Shown here: in pieces, positions 33,501 to 48,500 of the stretch
Layout: the number at the start of each line of letters is the position of its first letter
Position numbering within the stretch: position 1 is the stretch's first letter
NCBI RefSeq assembly: GCF_007565055.1
Contig: NC_044567.1
Coordinates: 51,980,260 to 52,044,259, forward strand
Source: Rhinopithecus roxellana
Lineage: Eukaryota; Chordata; Mammalia; Primates; Cercopithecidae
DNA: 64,000 bases
Direction of reading: 5' to 3'
Notes under the pieces: model-generated
The model's input: the letters and a program-made list of their open reading frames with translations, nothing else
Told to the model about the DNA's origin: nothing
Databases searched by the model: none
Position numbers and translations under genes: made by a program

Positions 33501-36500
33501 TGCAGTGCGGACCCTGTCGGGCATGTGCAGCGGCCACCGAGCCAGGGTGAGCCCCTGGCTGTAGGGCATGTGGAGCAAATGGCTGCTGGTCCAAGGATCT
33601 GGAGGGTGATGCATGGTCAGGGCTGTGGCTGGCATCAATGGAACCAGCCACAGCCAAAGCCAAAGGGTGTTCCAGTCTCTTTTTCCCTTTGAGTTAGAAA
33701 TGGGTTTAACTAAGCAAAGACAAGTTATTGAAAGTGCTTAATGCAGAAGTGGTGAATGCAAAGGCTATGATACTTTACATTTTCTCATGCTAAGTCTTTG
33801 ACACCCAGTGTGTATTTTACACTATAGCACATCTCCATATGGTCTTGCCACAGTGCAAGAGCTCAACAGCCCCATGTGGCCACTGGCCACTGTATTGGAT
33901 GGCACAGCTCTGACCTCTGGAGATGGGCATGGCTTGTGTCAAGAGGTTTCCAGGACCGGGGAGCCCCATGAGGCAATGGCTGCCTGGGCTGATTTCTCTA
34001 CTGCATGGGATGGGGTGGGGAGGATTATCACACCCTCTCTAACCTGCATGGCAGCTGGAATTGAAGGGCAAGGCAGCTGACCATGGTTCTTGCTGGGGTT
34101 CTAGGCCACAGTGATTCTGCATGCAGTGCGGATAGACCGAATCTGTAGCCTCATGGCGGTGGAGAATGAGGAGATGTCTCTAGCTGTCTGCAATCTGCTC
34201 CAAGCCATCATTGACTCCCTGTCTGGGGAGGACAAGCGGGAGCATCGAGGGAAGGAGGAGGCCCTGGTTCTAGGTAGGAAATATTCTTCAGTTTTAGTTC
34301 AAGGGGATGGGGAAAGAAAGAGTCAGTTGCCACCTCAGACTGGGCATTCCCTGTATGTGGGGATGGCTTGGTTTTATGTCTTTTCTTTTCCTTTTTTGAG
34401 ATGGAATCTTACTCTGTCACCCAGGCTGGAGTGCAGTGGGGCGATCTAGACTCACTGCAACCTCCACCTCCTGGGTTCAAGCACCTCTCCTGCCTCAGCC
34501 TCCTGAGTATCTGGTACTACAGGCACACACCACCATGCCCGCCTAATTTTTGTATTTTTAGTAGAGACAGGGTTTCATCATGTTCGCCAGGCTGGTCTCA
34601 AACTCCTGACCTCAGGTGACCTGTCCACCTTGGCCTCCCAAAGTGCTGGGATTACAGGCATGAGCCACTGCACCTGGCCTGTCATATGTATTTTCTGATT
34701 ATAAAAGCAACAGGCATAGCTGCAGTATTCACAATAGCTAAAAGACAGATACAACTCGAGTGTCCATTGGCAGGTTACTGGATGAGAAAAATATGGTATA
34801 TACATACAATGGAGTAATAGCCTTAAAAAGACAGGAAAATTTGACACATGCTACAACGTCTATGAACATTGAGGACATTATGCTAGTGAAATAAGCCAGC
34901 CACAAAAGGACAAATACTGCATGGATCCACTCATATGAGATACTTGAGTAGTCAAATTCATGGAGATAGAAAGTAGAACAGTGTTTGGCAGGGGTTGGAG
35001 GAGGAGAAATGGGGGGTTATTGTCTAATGGGGATGGACTTTCAGTTTTGCAAGATGAAAATAATTCTGTGAATAGATTGTGGTGTTTGCACAATGGTGTG
35101 AATATACTTAATGCCATTGAACTGTACACTTAAAAATGGTTACAATGGTAAATTTTATGTTATGTAAATTTTACCACAACTTAAAAAAAGTAACAGAGAC
35201 TTATTGAAGACATTTGGGAAAATATAGAACTATGTAAAAATGAGAATAAATGCCTATAATTGCCCATTTAGATAATCACCATTACCATTACCATATGTAT
35301 CTTTCCTGTCTTTTTTTTTTAAACCATCCATATCAATATCTAACAAAATCGGAATTCTGCTATGAATAGTTACATGTTCTTTTCTTCATTGAGCATTATA
35401 TTAATATTGCATACCATTTAATATTCTTAAAAAGGATTCCTTTGATTTTAATAATTAATTTTACATTTGTTTCCTGCATATGCACATACAGACTCATGCT
35501 TCTCCCTGCACATCCAGGTCCTAGGCATCAACTTAGAAAATGTTGCTCTGGCCAGGAGGGTCAAAGAGGCAGGTTCACTCAGAAAACTTTATTTTCAAGA
35601 ACATCATAATCTTCCCTTGTGTGGGTAATTCACCAATCAGCTCTATATTATTGGAGATTTCAGTTATTTCCAATTTGCATGTTTATACAAAACTCTCTAG
35701 GAGCCATTTTTGCATCTATGTTTGCATTTATAATTTCTATTTATTTATTTATGTATTATTATTATTTTTGAGATGAAGTCTTGCTCTGTCACCCAGGCTG
35801 GAGTGAAGTGGCATGATCTCAGCTCATTGCAACCTCCACCTCCTGGGTTTAAGTGATTCTCCTGCCTCAGCCTCCCGAATAGCTGAGATTACAGGAGCAC
35901 ACTACCATGCCTGGCTAATTTTTGTATTTTTAGTAGAGATAGGGTTTCGCCATGTTGTCTTGGCTGGTCTCAAACTCCTGAGTTCAGGTGATCTGCCCGC
36001 CTCTGCCTCCCAAAGTACTGGGATTACAGGTATGAGCCACCATGCCTGGCCACATTTATAATTATTTCCTGGGGTCAAATTCCTAGAAATGGAGCACTAG
36101 GTCAAAGGCTATGAGCATAACTAATGTTCTTTCTACATCTTGCTCTCTAATTCCTTTCTGAGAGGCTGCATCAATCTATACTCTCGCCAAGCAGTGATGA
36201 GAGTCCCCATTTCAACACATTCTCATCAGATTTGAATGCTATCCTTCTTAAGGATATTTGCCTTGGATGTAGATTAAAATTATCTTGCTTGATTCAAAAT
36301 CAATTACTCATGAGATTGATCATTTTTCTGTATCTTTGTTAGCCATTTGGATTCCTTTATCTTTGGATGGTTTGTTCACGTTGTTACCTATTTTTTAATG
36401 TTTTTCTTATTTGTTTATAAGAGGCTTTTTTTTTTTCTTTTTTTTTTTAAAGACAGAGTCTTATCTATCACTCAGGCTGGACTGTAGTAATGCAGTCACA

Positions 36501-39500
36501 GCTCACTGCAGCCTCAAACCTCTGGGCTCAATCCTCCCACATCAGCTTCTGGAGTCACTAGGACTACAGGCTCATGCCACCACGCCTAGCTAATTTTTAA
36601 ATTTTTCATAGAGACAGGGTCTCACTTTCTTGCCCAGGCTGGTCTCAAACCCCTGGCCTCAAGTGATCTTCCTGCTGTGACCTCCCAAAATGTTGTGATT
36701 ACAGGTCACTGTGCCCAGCCCTGAATTCCTGGATTCTGGATGTGACTCTGACTTACTATTATTATAATGGTCAGCTAGTCACTTTCCTTTTCTGAGCTAG
36801 AATTTTTGGAAGATCCAAGATGGCCCTGCTTGTGTGGCTGGCGGTTAACTGGAAATGTTGACCCTGTGGCCTTGCTAGTGGCCAGCTTGGGTTTCTATAG
36901 AACATGGTGGCTGGATTCTAAATGGACAAGCCCCAAAGTGCAAGTGCCATGTAAGCCTCTGGTTGTGCCACAGGTCATGTGAGCAGCCCAGGGCCAGTGT
37001 GGGAGGAGATTACCCAAGAGCATTTATACTGAGAGTCGTGTTTCCCAGGGAGACACCAATTCGCAATCTTCTATGACTTCCTTGGGTTGAACATCTCTGC
37101 TACAAAATTCTCCCACATATTGATTTCTACTCTATCCCCACGTAGCTTCCATCTGCCTCTGGCCCAAAGTCTGCCCTCTGGAGTCTCACAGAAGGAGCCT
37201 GTTATCTCACTCTCATGACATGCCTTTGTCTGAAGATGAGCTGTCACATCTACTTACATCTTTCCTTCTTTAGGCGGTGGAGCTGTACTCCTTCATCAAT
37301 TATTTATCTGACATGGTTTGGAGAGCTTTGCTTTTCGGTTTGCCTGCCTCTGGGCTTCATCCTAGAATGAGAACAAAAATCTCTAAGTCTCAGGGAGGGC
37401 AAAATTAGAAAAAGGCATTTGCCTTTTAAGATCTACCAGTGGCACTTTGGGAGGCCGAGACGGGCAGATCACGAGGTCAGGAGATCGAGACCATCCTGGC
37501 TAACACAGTGAAACCCCGTCTCTACTAAAAAATACAAAAAACGAGCCGGGCGAGGTGGCGGGTGCCTGTGGTCCCAGCAACTCGGGAGGCTGAGGCAGGA
37601 AAATGGCGTAAACCCGGGAGGCGGGGCTTGCAGTGAGCTGAGATCCAGCCACTGCACTCCAGCCTGGGCGACAGAGCGAGACTCCGTCTCAAAAAAAAAA
37701 TAAGGCCGGGTGCGGTGGCTCAAGCCTGTAATCCCAGCACTTTGGGAGGCCGAGACGGGCGGATCACGAGGTCAGGAGATCAAGACCATCCTGGCTAACA
37801 CTGTGAAACCCCGTCTCTACTAAAAAATACAAAAAACTAGCCGGGCGAGGTGGCGGGCGCCTGTAGTCCCAGCTACTCGGGAGGCTGAGGCAGGAGAATG
37901 ACGTAAACCCGGGAGGCGGAGCTTGCAGTGAGCTGAGATCCGGCCACTGCACTCCAGCCTGGGTGACAGAGCGAGACTCCGTCTCAAAAAAAAAAAAAAT
38001 AATAAAAAAAATAAAAATAAAAATAAAAATAAAAAATAAAAAATAAAACAATCTACCAGTGGGCAGGAAGTCCTGGTGTCACAGGCAAAAGCTTGAATTC
38101 AGGCACCCAGCATGCCTGAATCTGTGGGGAGTGAAATGTCTCTAAAGAGTATAAATTCCCTTTCTGAAAAGCATTTTATTAAATCAGTTTATTAAAAACC
38201 ACATAAAGCATCCCTGGAGCTCTGCCAGTCACTGCTGGTAGTGAAGAACTTTCTAAGAATCCAAACTGTTCAAGGATGGAATGAGCTGTTGTAGAAGTCA
38301 GTGTTCAGGGTGGCTGGAGGACCGTTTGCAGGTGTTGTCTAGGGATTTCTCTCCCTTTTTTTGGGTGAGATGGGCAATACTATACTCTCCTGGGAATTCA
38401 CATATTCAGGAAGTAGTGGATTCAGTATTTCCAGAGTCTAGAAGCTGCTGCTCTTCCTGGTCACATACATGTGAGATTTCCTACCCCTTTCTACTTACCC
38501 CTGTCCTCTTGTTTTTCAGACACCAAGAAGGACCTGAAGCAGATCACCAGCCACCTGCTGGACATGCTAGTCAGCAAGAAGGTATCTGGCCAGGGCAGGG
38601 ATCAGGCACTGAACCTGCTCAATAAGAATGTCCCCAGGAAGGACCTTGCCATTCACGACAACTCACGCACCATCTATGTGGTGGATAACGGTGAGAAGAG
38701 GGGAGGGTTTGGGGCTTGCTCAAGCCTTTTAAGTGGGCACCAGGGCACTAAAGAGAAAATGGAAGATGTGAGGCTCTTGAAGGGGTCTTCAGTCCTAACT
38801 GAAAAGGTGAGAAAACGCGTTGACACATCAGGATCACCAGTGGGCCTGTGAAGGTGCAGGTCAAGGCTCTGAATTCAGAGCCTGAACACGCCCAGGAAGT
38901 GCCCAAACACATCCCCAAAACATGTGGGTGGAGCTACCTAGCAAATGGGGACAAGGACTCCACCAACCGCAGGGTAAAATTCCAGAAGTCTCATGGTTGG
39001 TAAAATACTTCACAGGCCTTTCAAAAGGGAGGAAATTGTATCAAGTATACTTTACATAAAGCACAGTGAGAATGTTTGTAAACTCAAAAGTATCTGAGAC
39101 AGTTCTCAATCAGTTTAGAAGTTTATTTTGCCAAGGTTACGTACATGCCCCGCAGAGAGGAAACACAGAATCACAGAAACAGTCTGTGGTCTGAGCCTTT
39201 CTCCATTTATGATTTTAAGGGCTTCAATATTTCAAGGGGAAAAGCAGCCTGGAGGGGAAAGAGAAAGGGTATGTTCACATTATATGAATGCATACGTTGG
39301 AAGAGAAAGGAGGAGGCAGGGAAATAGTCAATTACGTATTTGTCTCCTGCTCAGTAAATGACCACTTTACATAAGATAAGGTGAACATAGAGTGGACATA
39401 TTTAAGCTCTAGAGTAATTTACTAAACCTGTGTAGATATTTAATTCTTTATTAGTAGCTGTCTGCTTAGGAATAAAAGGAAAGGCAGTTTCTCGCATGAC

Positions 39501-42500
39501 TCAGCTTTCAGCTTAATTTTTTTTCCTTTGGTTTAGGGAATTGGGGGGATCCCAAGATTTCATTTTAGTTTTTAAATTTATTTTTATTTATTTTTTTTAG
39601 AGATAGGGTCTCATTCTGTTGCTCAGGTTAGAGTGCAGTGGCGTGATCATAATCACTGCAACCTCAAATTCCTGGGCTGCAGCGATCCTCCTCCCCCTCA
39701 GCCTCCCGAGTAGCTGGGACCACAGGCATGCACCATCATGCCCGGCTAATTTTTTTTTTATGTTTTGTGAAGATGTGGTTTTGCTGTGTTGCCTAGGCTG
39801 GTCTCAGAATCCTGGGTTCAAATGATCCTCCCGCCTCGGCCTCCCAAAGTGCTGGAATTACAGGTGTGAGCCACGTCACCGGGCCAAGATTTTATTTTCT
39901 TTTCACATGTTCTAGCAGACAGTCACTCAATTTGTCAGCTCCGAGGTGTTACCCCTCTCCTCAGTCAACTTCTTTGATTGTTAAGGAATCATACCTGTGG
40001 TTTTATGATCTGCTATGGTAAATTCTTCCAAAGATTTTATGGCACACAGACTATCCCTTGTTCTAAAAGATTCAGATCAGCATTTCCCAGCTTAAAAAAA
40101 ATCTTTTGATATTGCACTTCCCTTGTTTGATTTTTACAGACCTCAACAAAGTGCATGTGCAAGTGCTTAGACTTCAGCACATTACTCTACTGCTAAACGC
40201 CCAAACCCCACTTCCTCCCTGCCTCATTCTGGTCTTCTACACGTATATCATGAAACGTGAGCGTTAACAACAGACCTTCTCTCTCTGCAGCAGGATCTAG
40301 GCTCATCCACTTGTTATGGGTTGGGACAGGTGGAGAGCAATATTTTTTATTCTATTCTTTTTGCAAAGGGCACTAACATGGATAGCACTTGGGTAAAAAT
40401 AATGTGGATTTAAAAATTCCAATATTCGAATACAAAGCTGCAATGTTGGGGTGTTACGTGTTGTGCAAACTGGGCTGGGAGGTACGGTAAAGGAGCCGTG
40501 AGGATGTCAAGCCTGAAGTGAGCTTTTGGGTGAGGGAAGGGGCAAAGATTGACAGGAAGAAGGTCTGGAGTGTTTGAACAGAAGAGAAACGAGATGCTCA
40601 AGGCGTGGGCAAGAATGGAAGGGGAGAGTGGGAGATGGGATTGGAGAGGTGCATTTGAGGGAGGCTTTTGGGACCCAGGCTGGGGACTCTGGGTTGGCTC
40701 ATCAGGCACTTCCTGTTACTCCCCAGCCCTGTTGAGCGCTTTTTAAATGTGTGGTTGTGACATAATAAGAAATATACATATTTGGTCTCTGCTGCTGTTT
40801 CCTGGCACACAGCTAACCTCTGAAGTGATAAGTATCTTTTTGTATGCTCATGTAATAACTGGTGGCTGGGATCCCCTAGATAGCCTCAGAATGTCAGAAT
40901 GGGGGCCAGTTGCCAGGGGAAACAACCATGCAATCACAGGATTGGAACTTTCAGCCCCGTACCCCTTACCTCCAGGGAGGGGAGAGGGGCTGGAGGTGGG
41001 ATGCATCACTAATAACCAATGATTTAATCAACTGTGCCTACATAATGAAGCCTCTGTTAAAAAAAAAAAAATCCCTAACCAGAGGGGCTTAAAGTGCTCC
41101 CAAGTTGGTGAACACATGGAGGTGCTGGTGAGGTGGCTACCTGGAGAGGGCATGGAAGCGCCACGCCCCTTGCCAATACCTTGCCCTCTGCATCTCTTCC
41201 ATCTGGCTGTTCCTGAGGTTTTGTTTTTGTTGTTGTTGTTTTTAAATAATAGATTGGTAATCGAGTAACTAAACTGGTTTTCTGAGTTCTGTGAGCCATT
41301 CTAGCAAATTATCAAACCCGAGGGAGAGGGTCATGGGAATCTCTGATTTATACTTGGCCAGTCAGAAGCACAGGTGGCAACTTGGACTGCTGGCATCTGA
41401 AGGAGGGTAATCTTGTGGGATTGAGCCCTTAACCTGTGGGGTCTGTGCTAACCCCAAATAGATAGTATCAGAGTTGAATTGTAGGATACCCATCTGGTGT
41501 CAGAAGTAAGCTCTGAGAGTAGAAGCAGTTTAGGGAGGAAACAGAAGTTTTCCTTTAAGTGGTAAAATGTAGGTTACACAAAATTTACTGCCAGGCACTT
41601 TCTTTTTCTTTTTCTTTCGTGTGTGGAGATGGGCTCTGTTGCCCGGGCTGGTCTCAAACTCCTGGACTCAAGTGATCCTCCCACCTCGACCTAACCAAAG
41701 TGCTAGAATTATAGGCATGAGCCACCAAGCCACCTCTAGGCACTTTTTTTTTTTTTTTTGAGACGGAGTTTTGCCCTTGTTGCCCAGGCTGGAGTGCAAT
41801 GGCATGATCTCGGCTCACTGCAACCTTTGCCTCCCGACTTCAAGCGATTCTCCTGCCTCAGCCTCCCAAGTAGCCGGGACTACAGGCACCCGCCACTGCG
41901 CCCAGCTAATTTTTTTGTATTTTTAGTAGAGGTGGGGTTTTGCCATGTTGCCCAGGCTGGTTGCAGGCACTTTTAATTCCCTCCTAACATCTAGAGTTTC
42001 ATGCCTCCCAGCTTTTACCCGGAATGTTCTTTCTCCTGCTTCCTTGTACTACCCAAGGTCTGACCAGCCCCAAGCTACCTCTAAAACCTGGCTCTGAAAT
42101 CCACCTGTCTGTTGCCCCAGAGGCAATATAGTGTGACGGCTTACATCACAGGCTTTGAAATCAGACATGTTTGGGAGTGTGTCCTTGCTATGTCACTGGG
42201 CAACTTACTTGACTTCTCTAAGGCTTGTTTTTCTCCTCTGAAAGATGGGAAGAATGATTTCTAACCAGTAGGGGTATTGTTAGGATTAGACGAAGTTAAT
42301 GTGTATAAGCTCTTGGCATGTAATAAGTGCTCCGAATAAATTGCAGATATTATTTTGTTGAAGTGAATGACCCCATTTTCAGTGCTACCCTTCTATACTT
42401 ATCACATCTCATTGTAATCTTCATATATCAGTTTTCCCTATTGTATTGTGAGCTTTTGGAGGTCAGGATCGTATCATTTATTTTGGTAGCCAGTACCCCA

Positions 42501-45500
42501 AAGGTGCTCATTTATTCAACAAAGACATGACTGTTGAATTTGCCTGATGGTAATAGGAAGCCATTGAAGATTTTTCAACAGAAGAGATGAGAAGATATCA
42601 TCGTAATAAATGTAAATATGGCATTTACTAAATAAATAATAATTACACACTCAATAATAAACATTTGTTGAGTGATAGTGATGTGTCTAGATTGACAGCA
42701 GGGTTTCCATACGTTATCTCATTGAGCCCTCAAACTTTATGAGGTAGGTAGTATTGTTCTCATTTTACAAATGAAGAAGCTGAGGCTTGAGGAAGAGAAT
42801 ATGAAATAGTATTTGGAGAAGTCTATACATCAACCTGTGGAATGTCAGCATTGGTATAGTTCTCTGAGATCAACTAGTCCTGATTTTGTACATATGAAAA
42901 TAGAGGCCCCTAGAGGGAGGTGAATTGGTCAAGGTGGGGGCAGTGTCAGGTGTAGAACCTGGGTCCCTTGACCCCATTCTGGGGCCCTTCATTCTGGATG
43001 AACTACATGTGTTCTACAGACAGGGCTGGAGAGAAGCTGGTGATAACACGTCACTGAGTGAGGGGTGTGTTTGTGAGGATGGAGCCCAGCAGGAATCTTA
43101 GGCTTGCCACTGTCTACCCTGCAGGTCTGAGGAAGATCCTGAAGGTCGTGGGGCAGGTTCCAGATCTGCCATCCTGCCTGCCCCTGACTGACAACACCCG
43201 CATGTTGGCCTCTATCCTCATCAACAAGCTCTACGATGACCTGCGCTGTGACCCGGAGCGCGATCACTTCCGCAAGATCTGCGAGGAATACATCACGTAA
43301 GTTTCCTGGAGGCCTCACAGGGTCAGGCTCTGTCTTAGTTATCTACGGCTATGTAACAAATTATCTCAAAACTTAGTAGCTAAAAACAATAATGTTTTAT
43401 TATCTCACACAAGAACAGAAATTTGGGAGTGGTTTGGCTGGGTGGCTCTGGCTTATGGTCTTTCATGAAGTTACAGTCATGTGCTGGCTGGGGCTGCAGC
43501 CATCTGAAGGCTTGACGGGGGCTAGAAAATGCTTCCAAGATGATGGACTTACACAGCTGGCACATTGGTGCCGGCTGTTGGTGGGAGGCCTGGGTTCCTC
43601 TCGCTGCAGACCTCTCCAGAGGCTGCTGAAGCGTCTTCACTGCATGCCACTGGCTTGTCCCACAGTAAGAGATCCAAGAGGGAGCAAGGCCGCAGAGAGA
43701 CATCTTCTCTAGCCTCAGAAGACACATGTCATCACTTCCATCACATTCTATTCATTAGAAGCAAGTCAATAAGTTTGGCCTACATTTAAGGGGAAAAAAT
43801 TAGGTTTCACTTTTTGCAGGGAGGAGTGTCAACATATTTTTGGATATATTTTATTTATTTGTTGAGACAGGGTCTCACTCTGTCCCCCAGGCTGGAGTGC
43901 AGTGACACAATCATAGCTCACTGCAGCCTCAAACTTTTGGGCTCAAATGAGCCTCCTTCCTCTGCCTCAGCCTCCCGAGTAGCTGAGACTACAAGCGTGC
44001 ACTACCATGCCTGGCTAATTTTTGTATTTTTTGTTTCACTGTATTTCCCAGGCTGGTCTTGAACTCACCCTCCCAGAGTAGCTGGGACTACAGGCATATG
44101 CCACCATGCTGGCCTATTTTTTTTTTTTTTTCTGTCGCCCAGGCTGGAGTACAGTGGCATGATCATGGCTCACTGCAGCGTCAGCCTGCTGGGCTCAAGC
44201 GATCCTCCTTCCTCTGCCTCAGCCTCCCGAGTAGCTGAGACTACAAGCGTGCACTACCATGCCTGGCTAATTTTTGTATTTTTTTGTTTCACTGTGTTTC
44301 CCAGGCTGGTCTTGAACTCCAAAGCTCAAGCAATCTTCCTGCCTCAGCCTCCCAAAGTGCTGGGATTACAGGCATCAACTACCTTGCCCAGCCACGGACA
44401 TATTTTAAACCTACCACTGGCTTCTGTGGTTGAAAGGAACAAATGCCAGCTTGTCAAGGAGGGAGACCCGGTTCTTTCAAGACTAGGAACTGTGTGGCTT
44501 TGCAGAGTTAGACAGGGGTTAGGGCCCTCAGCAGCTGCAGTTCCTGGGTCTCCTTACTGGCGCTCCAGCATCAGTGTGACTCCAGTGCATGACCTTTTAA
44601 TTCTTTATTGCAGTGATTCCAAGACTTGTAAATTATTCAGATTTCTGAGATATTCCCTCTTGACTCAGTAGTTTGGGGTGTGGCTCAGGAAGCTGCATGC
44701 TTAAAAACACTCCAGGTGAGTCTTAGGTGGGTGAAGACGTTGACTGTACTCTGCTTTTCCTTTCTATATTCCAGAGGTCAACAAACCTTTTCTACGAAGG
44801 GCCAGAGAGTAAATATTTTAGTCTTTGTGGGTCATAAAAGTCTCTGTCAACATATTTTTAAAAATCCTTTAAAATGCAAAAAGCTGGCTGGGTGCAGTGG
44901 CTCACACCTCTAATCCCAGCACTTTGGGAGGCCGAGGCATGTGGATCACCTGAGGTCAGAAGTTCAAGATCAGCCTGACCAACATGGTGAAACCCCATCT
45001 CTACTAAAAATACCAAAAATTAGCCGGGTATGGTGGCACATGCCTGTGATCCCAGCTACTAGGGAGGCTGAGGCAGAAGAATCACTTGAACCCAGGAGGT
45101 GGAGGTTGTAGTGAGCCAAGATTGTACCACCACTGCACTCCAACCTGGGCGACAGAGCAAGACTCCATCATAAAAAGAAAAAAAAATGCAAAAAGCTGCT
45201 GGCCAGGTGTGGTGGTTTATGCCTATAATCCTAGCACTTTGGGAGGCTGATGTGAGAGAGTCACCTGAGGCCAGGAGTTCGAGACCAGCCCGGGCAACGT
45301 AGAGACCCCATCTCTAAAAATAAAAAAAATTAAAAATTAGCTAAGCGTGGTGGTGCACCCCTGTAGTTCCAGTTACTTGGGAGGCCGAGGTAGGAGGATC
45401 ACTTGAGCCCAGGAGGTCAAGGCTGCAATGAGCCCTGAATGCACTACTGCACTCCAGCCTCGGTAACAGAGTGAGACCCTGTCTCAAATAAAATAAAATA

Positions 45501-48500
45501 ATGTGAAAGCTATTCTCAACTTCCTGGATTTGCCAACTCCTTCTCTACCCCATGGCTTCCACTCGCCCTGACTTTGGTTCACTGATCTCTTCTTAAGGCT
45601 TCTCTCTTTCTCTATCTCAGTTTCAACTTTTCCTGCTGACTTCTTGAGTCCCTCATGAGGTCCCCAATTGACTTCCATTACTTGTCATGCAGCTAGTTCT
45701 TATTTGGGCTGGTTGATTGAAGCCCTCTCCTGTCAGCCTGTGGAATGCTGAGAGGAGGGGTCACTGCCTTCATCAAATGGTACCCCAGCCTGCCCCTAGC
45801 AAGAGTGGAATACACCCCACTTCATCAGGGGCGGGGGCTGTGTGGGGACCCAGTGTCAGCTCAAAGGTCAGACCCCAACTAATTACGAAGGATGCTGGTT
45901 CCCTGGGCACTGAGTGGAGAGATGAGGCACAGGACATGGGATGCTCAAGCTGGAGGGGCTCTCAGAGCTTCCAAAGCCGACTCCTCTTCCCCAGGGGAAC
46001 TTGCCCGAGATCCTCCAACAGTCAGAGGCAGACATGGGACTAGAGCCCAGGTCTTGGACTCTCAGTGTGGAGTTCTCCTGACCAGTCCATGCTGCCTTCT
46101 TGCATTTATACACAGCTGCATTTCCACTGTGCATATCTGCCCTGTTTCCAACAATGCACCAACCTGGGCAGATGAGAAGCATCAGAAGGCATGTCACCTC
46201 TGACATTCCCACACAGAGATTCTCCCCTAGAGTAGATGGTAATAGATTCTGAAAGCAAGGCAGAACGTTCCTGGATATCTAACCCACATGCTCACTGACA
46301 GGGGACGGACTGAGACCAGATCACCAGAGGGGAGTGACCGGCCCAGGCCATGTCACAGTGAGATGCAGTGTGAAGGGCATCGTGCTAGGCCTTTTTGTGT
46401 TGTTGTCGATGCTGTACTGTCTTCCCAGACACAGCAGCTGCTGGAAAGGCTGTCAACTGACAGCGTTCAGCTGTTATCTCTCTTTGGGACTTGCCTCAGT
46501 TGAGGAGAGCTGTTTCACCCTCTCCAGGGAAGCCAGTGTGCAAAGACTCGCCCCAGGCTAGTTGAGGTGACTCAGACCTATAATAGCAGTGCTTTGGGAG
46601 GCCAGGTGAAAAGATCACCTGAGGCCAGGCGTTTCAGATCAGCTTGGGCAACACAGCAAATCCCGTCTCCACCAAAAATTTAAACAATTATCTGAGCATG
46701 ATGGTGTGCACCTGTAGTCCCAACTGCTCAGGAGGCTGAGGTGGGAGGATTGCTTGAGCTTAGGGGTTTGAGGTCACAAAGAGCTATGATGGCACCAGTG
46801 CACTCCAGCAACAGAGCAAGACTCAGTCTCAAAAAAAGAAGGACTCACTCCAACTTGGAACAACTGTGAAGGATGTTCCAGCTCCAGAACTTCTTGGAGG
46901 CTGAGGCTTTGTGTTGACTGCAAAATGCCTCCCTCTGCCCCAGTCCTGCTTCCTTCTCTTCCCAAGAGCTCTCTCAAATAAACTTCCTGCATGTTAATCC
47001 CTGAGTCAGAGTGTATTTCCCAGAGGCACACCCTGTGACACATCTGTTATGTCATTTATCCTCACCACAACTCTGAGAACCAGTAGTACTATCCTCAGTT
47101 TACAGGAGCTGAGGCTCAGAGAGGTTCGCTGAATAGCTCAGTATCACACAGCACATGAGTGGTGGAGCCAGGATGCAAATCCAAATCCGTCTGCCTCCAA
47201 ATCTCACACTCTTTCCAATCTCTTGGACCAGTTCTCTAGACCACCCTTGGCTTTGTTTTAGGGGCAAGTTTGACCCCCAGGACATGGACAAGAATTTGAA
47301 TGCCATCCAGACGGTGTCAGGGATCCTGCAGGGCCCCTTTGACCTGGGCAACCAGCTGCTGGGACTGAAAGGTGTGATGGAGATGATGGTGGCACTATGT
47401 GGCTCAGAGCGCGAGACGGACCAGCTGGTGGCCGTGGAGGCCCTCATCCATGCCTCCACCAAGCTCAGCCGTGCCACCTTCATCATCACCAATGGAGTGT
47501 CACTGCTCAAACAGATCTACAAGACCACCAAAAATGAGAAGATCAAGATCCGCACACTGGTGGTGAGTGGGCTCGGTACCACCCTCCTACTCGGTACCAG
47601 GAGCCATGCCAGGCACCAGGGACACCGAAATGAATGAGTTGAGGCCACCGTCCTTGGGGAGACCAGGTTCAAGGGGGCACCAGATCCAGTCACAGACCCC
47701 TGCAGAACAGGGCATATCCAGGGGGCTTGTGAGGTTGTAGATTCAGAACGGTGATCTCTGCTGCTTAACCCTGAGGACGTTCGTCTCCCTGCTTACGAAC
47801 AGCATGAACACTGATGAGCTTGTGTCCAGGATGCATTTTCAGAGCAAATTCTGAAAAGTCAGTTTCCTTAATCAGTTTCTATAAGGCATTTTTTTTCCAC
47901 TTTCATTTTACTTTTTTTTTTGAGATGAAGTCTCACTCTGTCACCTAGGCTGGAGTGTAGTGGTGTAATCTCAGCTCACTGCAAACTCCACCTCCCAGGC
48001 TCAACTGACTCTTGTGTCTCAGCCCCCAGAGTAGTTGGAATTATAGATGTGTGCCACCACACCCAGCTAATTTTTGTATTTTTAGTAGAGATGGGATTTT
48101 GCCATGTTGGTCAGTCTGGTCTTGAACTCCTGACCTCAGGTGATCCAACCCCCGGGCCTCCCAAAGTGCTGGGATTACAGGCGTGAGCCACTGTGCCTGG
48201 CCTGAAGTTATTATTATTGTTATTGTTGTTATGTTTTGAGACAGAGTCTCCCTCTGTCACCCAGGCTGGAGTCCAGTGGCATGATCTTGGCTCACTGCAA
48301 CCTCCACCTCCTGGGTTCAAATGATTCTCCTGCCTCAGTCTCCCAAGTAGCTGGGATTACAGGTGCCTGCCAGCACACCTGGCTAATTTTTGTATTTTTA
48401 GTAGAGATGGGTTTCACCATGTTGGCCAGGCTGGTCTCAAACTCCTGGCGTAAGAGATCCACCCGCCTTGACCTCCCAAAGTGCTGGGGTTACAGGCGTG

